Assembly (NCBI RefSeq): GCF_900143285.1
Contig: NZ_FRDN01000023.1
Span: forward strand, 1 to 60,709
Direction of reading: 5' to 3'
Source: Desulfitobacterium chlororespirans DSM 11544
GTDB lineage: Bacteria; Bacillota; Desulfitobacteriia; Desulfitobacteriales; Desulfitobacteriaceae
Length of the DNA: 60,709 nt
A program made the translations under genes and the position numbers. Numbering within the stretch: position 1 is the first letter of the stretch; each line of letters opens with the position of its first letter. The notes under the pieces are model-generated. The model saw nothing but the letters and a program-made list of their open reading frames with translations, was not told where the DNA came from and ran no database searches. Below, piece after piece: positions 59,055-60,709 of the stretch.

Positions 59055-59155
59055 GTGTTTGTTATAAATAGTGAAATTTTGGTAACACAATTTTGAGACG
59101 AGCATAAGCTGAAATTAAGGGTGCGCACCCCCAACAAAATAGAAGGGGTGGAATT

Positions 59156-59686
59156 ATGAGAATCTCCAAAATTAAAAAGTTACCAATGATCTTTACCATG
59201 ATATTGGCACTCGCCTTTTCGTTGGTGGGTGCGAGTAATGTCTTCGCCTACAATAATCCAGGTCCAAATGGCGAATACTGTGCAATCATTTACCAGAGTC
59301 TGCATGGCGATGCCTATACCAGTACTCCAAGTAATCCAATAACTGCGGTAAGAAGTTTCGATAGCACTAACATGATAGGGACCACGGGGAGTCTGCCTCT
59401 TGTCCTGAAATATTCAAGTACCTGCACAAATTATCAAATTATAAGCCGTGAAGTTGATAGTGCAGGTAATCAAATAGGTGGCAATAGTACCATTAAGATT
59501 TCGCCGGTACTCCCAATAACAGGTGATGGGGCAAGCATGTACGGACCAAACACTCAAATTGCCCTGCCTCCTGCAGAATGGTTTACTCCAGGGAAACTAT
59601 ACGAAGTATATGCCTTCGGCAGTTTCCCGAGTATACGAGGAACCACTAATCCAGGAAGCACAGCTTACTATGTAATAGCAAATTAG
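59156..59686 (+). CDS. Secreted protein of unknown function in the prophage
   Basis: A 176-residue protein with a clear Sec signal peptide (basic start KIKKLPMIFTMILALAFSLVGA, cleavage near VFA-YN) and a mature part rich in Ser, Thr, Asn and Pro, probably beta-rich, with two Cys. It sits between tail and lysis genes, has its own AAGGGGTGG site and its own terminator, features of a phage-carried cargo gene. I recognise no family. Confidence 0.7.
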   Translation: MRISKIKKLPMIFTMILALAFSLVGASNVFAYNNPGPNGEYCAIIYQSLHGDAYTSTPSNPITAVRSFDSTNMIGTTGSLPLVLKYSSTCTNYQIISREVDSAGNQIGGNSTIKISPVLPITGDGASMYGPNTQIALPPAEWFTPGKLYEVYAFGSFPSIRGTTNPGSTAYYVIAN

Positions 59687-59701
59687 TAGAGCCTTTTATC
59701 T

Positions 59702-59732
59702 GGCCCGGAGAATAATCTTCGGGCTTTTCTAT
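59702..59732 (+). terminator. Terminator of the secreted-protein gene
   Basis: GCCCGGAGA pairs with TCTTCGGGC (one G-U pair) around a 4-base loop, then TTTTCT, 16 bases after the stop. Confidence 0.8.
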
Positions 59733-59835
59733 TGCCCCAAATCATGCCCGAAACCCGAGAGGTGACGGGGAGTAGGGCGCTGGGGTAGTCACCATTATGA
59801 CGGGATGTCCATAACATATAAGAGAGGTGAGGCAT

Positions 59836-60132
59836 TTGGATTTTACAATCATTACGGCCCTCATTGGAATTGTGGCAACTTTGTCTGGAATCATCTTAGG
59901 CTGGTCGGCAAAGGCAAAGGAGGCTAAGAACGAAGTGAGAAAAGATGCAGAGCTGGACACAACCCTCCGTACTGATATGGAGTACCTCAAGCGCGGAGTG
60001 GATGATATCCGCATAGAACAGCGTGCCCAGGGGCAGAGGATGGATGCCATGGGGGAGCGCCTTACCCGGGTTGAAGAGTCGTCCAAACAGGCTCACAAGC
60101 GAATTGACCGTATTGAGCAGAAAGGAGAGTGA
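59836..60132 (+). CDS. Holin-like / XhlA-type membrane protein
   Basis: A 98-residue protein with one N-terminal membrane segment (about 4-22, ITALIGIVATLSGIILGW) and a long charged coiled coil (AKEAKNEVRKDAEL to the end). This layout matches XhlA/haemolysin-like proteins that act with holins in phage lysis. TTG 59836 is chosen for its spacing from GAGAGGTG; GTG 59827 overlaps that site. It is followed 4 bases later by the endolysin gene. Confidence 0.75.
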   Translation: MDFTIITALIGIVATLSGIILGWSAKAKEAKNEVRKDAELDTTLRTDMEYLKRGVDDIRIEQRAQGQRMDAMGERLTRVEESSKQAHKRIDRIEQKGE

Positions 60133-60136
60133 GGAT

Positions 60137-60709
60137 GTGCATATCGTTGACCTTTCCGAGTGGCAAGCCCCGTCCGCGATTAACTATGGCACATTTGCAA
60201 AGCAGCTTAGCCTTGCTATTGTCCGGATCCAGTACGGTTCGGCATACCAGGACAAACACTATAAAACGCACATCACAGAGCTACAAAAGCGTGGTGTGCC
60301 GGTGGCCGTATACGCTTGGGTTCGCGGCAAAACCATTGCTGAGATGGAGGCAGAGGCCACGGCTTTTTACAACAGGGCTAAGGAATTTAATCCGGCTATG
60401 TGGTGGCTTGACGTGGAGGAGCAGTCCATGACGGATATGCGTAGTGGGGTATCTGCTTATCAACGGTGGCTAAGGTCACTGGGGGCCGGCAAAGTGGGGG
60501 TGTATATTGCTCACCATCTCTATGGCCAGTTTAACGTCAATGTGGCTGAATTTGACGCTGTGTGGATTCCGCATTATGGGCGCAATGATGGGACCAGGAA
60601 CTCAAAGCCCTCTTATCCTTGCGACATCCACCAATACACGGATAAGGGGAGTCTGCCGGGATACAATGGCAGCCTGGATCTAAATGCTGTTATTTCGAGT
60701 AAGGACATT
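60137..60709 (+). CDS. GH25 lysozyme (endolysin), truncated by window end
   Basis: The frame is open to the right edge (191 codons). It opens with HIVDLSEWQAP (catalytic Asp region), has AYAWVRG, WWLDVEEQ (Asp-x-Glu) and ends in HQYTDKGSLPGY, the landmarks of glycoside hydrolase family 25 muramidases. It should cut the peptidoglycan at the end of the phage cycle. GTG start with AAGGAG about 9 bases upstream, 4 bases after the holin-like gene. A C-terminal cell-wall-binding part would lie beyond the window. Confidence 0.9.
   Translation, partial: MHIVDLSEWQAPSAINYGTFAKQLSLAIVRIQYGSAYQDKHYKTHITELQKRGVPVAVYAWVRGKTIAEMEAEATAFYNRAKEFNPAMWWLDVEEQSMTDMRSGVSAYQRWLRSLGAGKVGVYIAHHLYGQFNVNVAEFDAVWIPHYGRNDGTRNSKPSYPCDIHQYTDKGSLPGYNGSLDLNAVISSKDI

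Larger units (their letters stand above)
55987..60709. mobile_element. Remnant of an integrated prophage (truncated by window end)
   Basis: Gene order is phage-like: integrase, excisionase-like, ImmA-like, repressor (all minus), then tail end, small protein, secreted protein, holin-like and endolysin (all plus). The integrase is frameshifted and a deletion junction near 58646 has removed everything from the repressor start to the tail genes. The left end abuts rlmD; no tRNA gene is present. I cannot see the right end, so attachment repeats cannot be tested here. Confidence 0.82.

Noticed and set aside
60129-60431. A 100-codon plus-strand frame at the right edge
   Set aside because: The GH25 lysozyme is encoded in another frame of the same DNA with all family motifs; this frame has none.
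1-60709. tRNA, rRNA genes and CRISPR arrays anywhere in the window
   Set aside because: I saw no cloverleaf-type sequence, rRNA stretch or repeat-spacer array on either strand; a covariance scan could still find a missed tRNA.

Overview
The window looks like a chromosomal segment of an anaerobic, endospore-forming Firmicute of the Peptococcaceae / Desulfitobacterium type. This rests on the Gram-positive ribosome-binding sites, a tyrosyl T-box leader, a cobalamin riboswitch and a Moco-type riboswitch, an alpha/beta small acid-soluble spore protein, the carboxynorspermidine route to polyamines, CidAB with a LysR regulator, and the general gene style. The genus is inference; I could run no database search.

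Layout. 1-600: end of an unknown gene, then decayed remnants of a MetE-like methyltransferase and of a spore-protein gene. 606-4580: a DUF4491 membrane protein, a two-component system, an 8-iron ferredoxin, and a cobalamin riboswitch ahead of a double-CXXCG protein. 4724-14762: the most unusual part, a nitrogenase-like cluster led by a Moco-type riboswitch. Its order is MoeA-like 1 with an added Cys-rich N-terminus, NifH-like, NifD-like, NifK-like, MoeA-like 2, a metal-chelate type ABC importer (permease, ATPase, lipoprotein), then a radical SAM protein with a CX5CX2C motif like HmdB. 14716-19341: tyrS with its T-box, a DUF5655-DUF1801 protein, a very short spore protein, a nucleotidyltransferase-like protein and nagB. 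19619-22798: a MacA/MacB-type tripartite exporter. 23017-27190: an alpha/beta hydrolase, lgt, and the carboxynorspermidine dehydrogenase/decarboxylase pair. 27443-45025: mixed housekeeping, stress and signalling genes (DUF454, permuted amidase, ABC-F, PAS-REC-GGDEF, CAAX protease, GntR regulator plus amidohydrolase, methyltransferase, arylamine N-acetyltransferase, XRE pair, Lhr helicase). 45099-54634: regulators with their targets (LysR-cidAB, Crp/YeiL-like next to YczE, GntR-MFS-DUF523, DtxR-like repressor with a MATE exporter), several with visible palindromic operators. 54635-55978: rRNA methyltransferase RlmD. 55987-60709: a prophage remnant with a frameshifted integrase, an excisionase-like protein, an ImmA-like protein, a truncated repressor fused at a deletion junction to the end of a tail gene, a secreted protein, a holin-like protein and a GH25 endolysin that runs off the window.

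How genes work together. In the central cluster the riboswitch would sense molybdenum (or tungsten) cofactor, the importer would supply an oxyanion or metal chelate, the NifH-like protein would drive ATP-dependent electron transfer to a NifDK-like heterodimer, and the two catalytically altered MoeA paralogs plus the HmdB-like radical SAM protein suggest a molybdopterin-linked or organometallic cofactor. The by-eye loss of both FeMo-cofactor ligands argues against nitrogen fixation. This is the main candidate for an undescribed system; its substrate is unknown.
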